Shown in pieces: positions 5,321-5,737 of a DNA stretch of 5,737 bases. The stretch covers positions 1-5,737 of the forward strand of contig DASUSF010000478.1 of the NCBI GenBank assembly GCA_036375275.1. The letters run 5' to 3'. Position 1 is the first letter of the stretch; every line of letters begins with the position of its first letter. The notes under the pieces were generated by a model. The model had not been told where the DNA came from. It saw only the letters and a list, made by a program, of their open reading frames with translations, and did not search any database. The DNA is from DASUSF01 sp036375275 (lineage in GTDB: Bacteria; Pseudomonadota; Alphaproteobacteria; Geminicoccales; Geminicoccaceae). A program made the translations under genes and the position numbers.

Positions 5321-5737
5321 ATGAGCAACGACACGCGCTACGCGAGCTATCCGAGCCTCGAGAACCGCTCGGTGTTCATCACCGGTGGCGGCTCCGGCAT
5401 CGGCGCGGCGCTGGTCCGGGCCTTCGCGCTGCAGCAGAGCCGGGTCGCGTTCGTCGACATCCAGCGCGAGCCGAGCGAGCGGCTGGCCCTGGAGGTGGCG
5501 GGCGAGGGCGTGGCGGCGCCGCTGTTCCTCGAGTGCGATCTCCGCGACATCGAGGCGCTCCGGCGGTCGATCGCCGAAGCCGCGGCGGCGCACGGGCCGA
5601 TCACGGTGCTGATCAACAACGCCGCGCACGACGAGCGTCACAAGCTGGACGAGGTAACGGTCGCGTACTGGGACGACCGGATGGCGGTCAACCTCCGGCA
5701 CCAGTTCTTCGCCGCCCAGGCGGTCTGGCCGATGATG
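5321..5737 (+). CDS. Short-chain dehydrogenase/reductase, XylB-like aldose 1-dehydrogenase (N-terminal part, cut by the window edge)
   Basis: The first 139 residues of a protein that in this family is usually near 250 residues are present. A Rossmann fold begins at Ser17: TGGGSGIG (21-28) is the dinucleotide-binding glycine motif, and Asp46 at the end of strand 2 (VDIQ) favours NAD over NADP. CDL at 72-74 and NNAA (99-102) are further SDR markers, and Asn124 in the MAVNLRH stretch is the usual structural or catalytic Asn. The YPSL opening, DERHKLDEVT (104-113), AYWDDR and NLRH closely match Caulobacter D-xylose dehydrogenase XylB from memory, so oxidation of an aldopentose or similar aldose to its lactone is the best guess. 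The catalytic Ser and Tyr-x-x-x-Lys lie beyond the window, so activity cannot be confirmed. The start has only a weak GAAAGA (5308-5313) seven bases ahead. Neighbourhood with the lactonase supports the sugar-oxidation role. Confidence 0.88.
   Translation, partial: MSNDTRYASYPSLENRSVFITGGGSGIGAALVRAFALQQSRVAFVDIQREPSERLALEVAGEGVAAPLFLECDLRDIEALRRSIAEAAAAHGPITVLINNAAHDERHKLDEVTVAYWDDRMAVNLRHQFFAAQAVWPMM

Overview
The DNA is very GC-rich, with G or C at most third codon positions, Ala/Gly/Arg-rich shadow frames and strong GGAGG-type ribosome binding sites. Together with the gene content this suggests a high-GC alphaproteobacterium (a Rhodospirillales- or Rhizobiales-like soil or water heterotroph). 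That assignment is an inference; no marker gene is present. All recognisable genes lie on the + strand and look like one operon cut off by the right edge.

Layout: about 367 bases without a convincing gene open the window. They are less GC-rich than the rest at first and carry several palindromes and a short direct repeat. Then come two consecutive genes for TctC/Bug-type periplasmic binding proteins. The first is divergent and shortened, the second is canonical. They are separated by a 135-base gap holding a weak promoter candidate and palindromes. Next are tctB (small membrane subunit) and tctA (large membrane subunit), joined by a one-base stop/start overlap. After 19 bases comes a SMP-30/gluconolactonase-family sugar lactonase with its four metal ligands intact. 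After 11 more bases comes the N-terminal 139 residues of a short-chain dehydrogenase that closely resembles, from memory, Caulobacter NAD-dependent D-xylose dehydrogenase (XylB).

How the genes may work together: the TctC-TctB-TctA set is a complete tripartite tricarboxylate transporter (TTT), a secondary, ion-coupled importer fed by a periplasmic binding protein. The last two genes are the first two enzymes of oxidative, non-phosphorylating aldose catabolism: aldose to aldonolactone (dehydrogenase), then lactone to aldonate (lactonase), the entry to Weimberg/Dahms-type pathways. Their co-transcription suggests that this TTT system imports a sugar, a sugar acid or a related hydroxylated compound rather than citrate. 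That is the most interesting hypothesis in the window. The second point of interest is the pair of unequal binding proteins serving one membrane unit.

No RNA gene, mobile element, CRISPR array or convincing terminator was seen.
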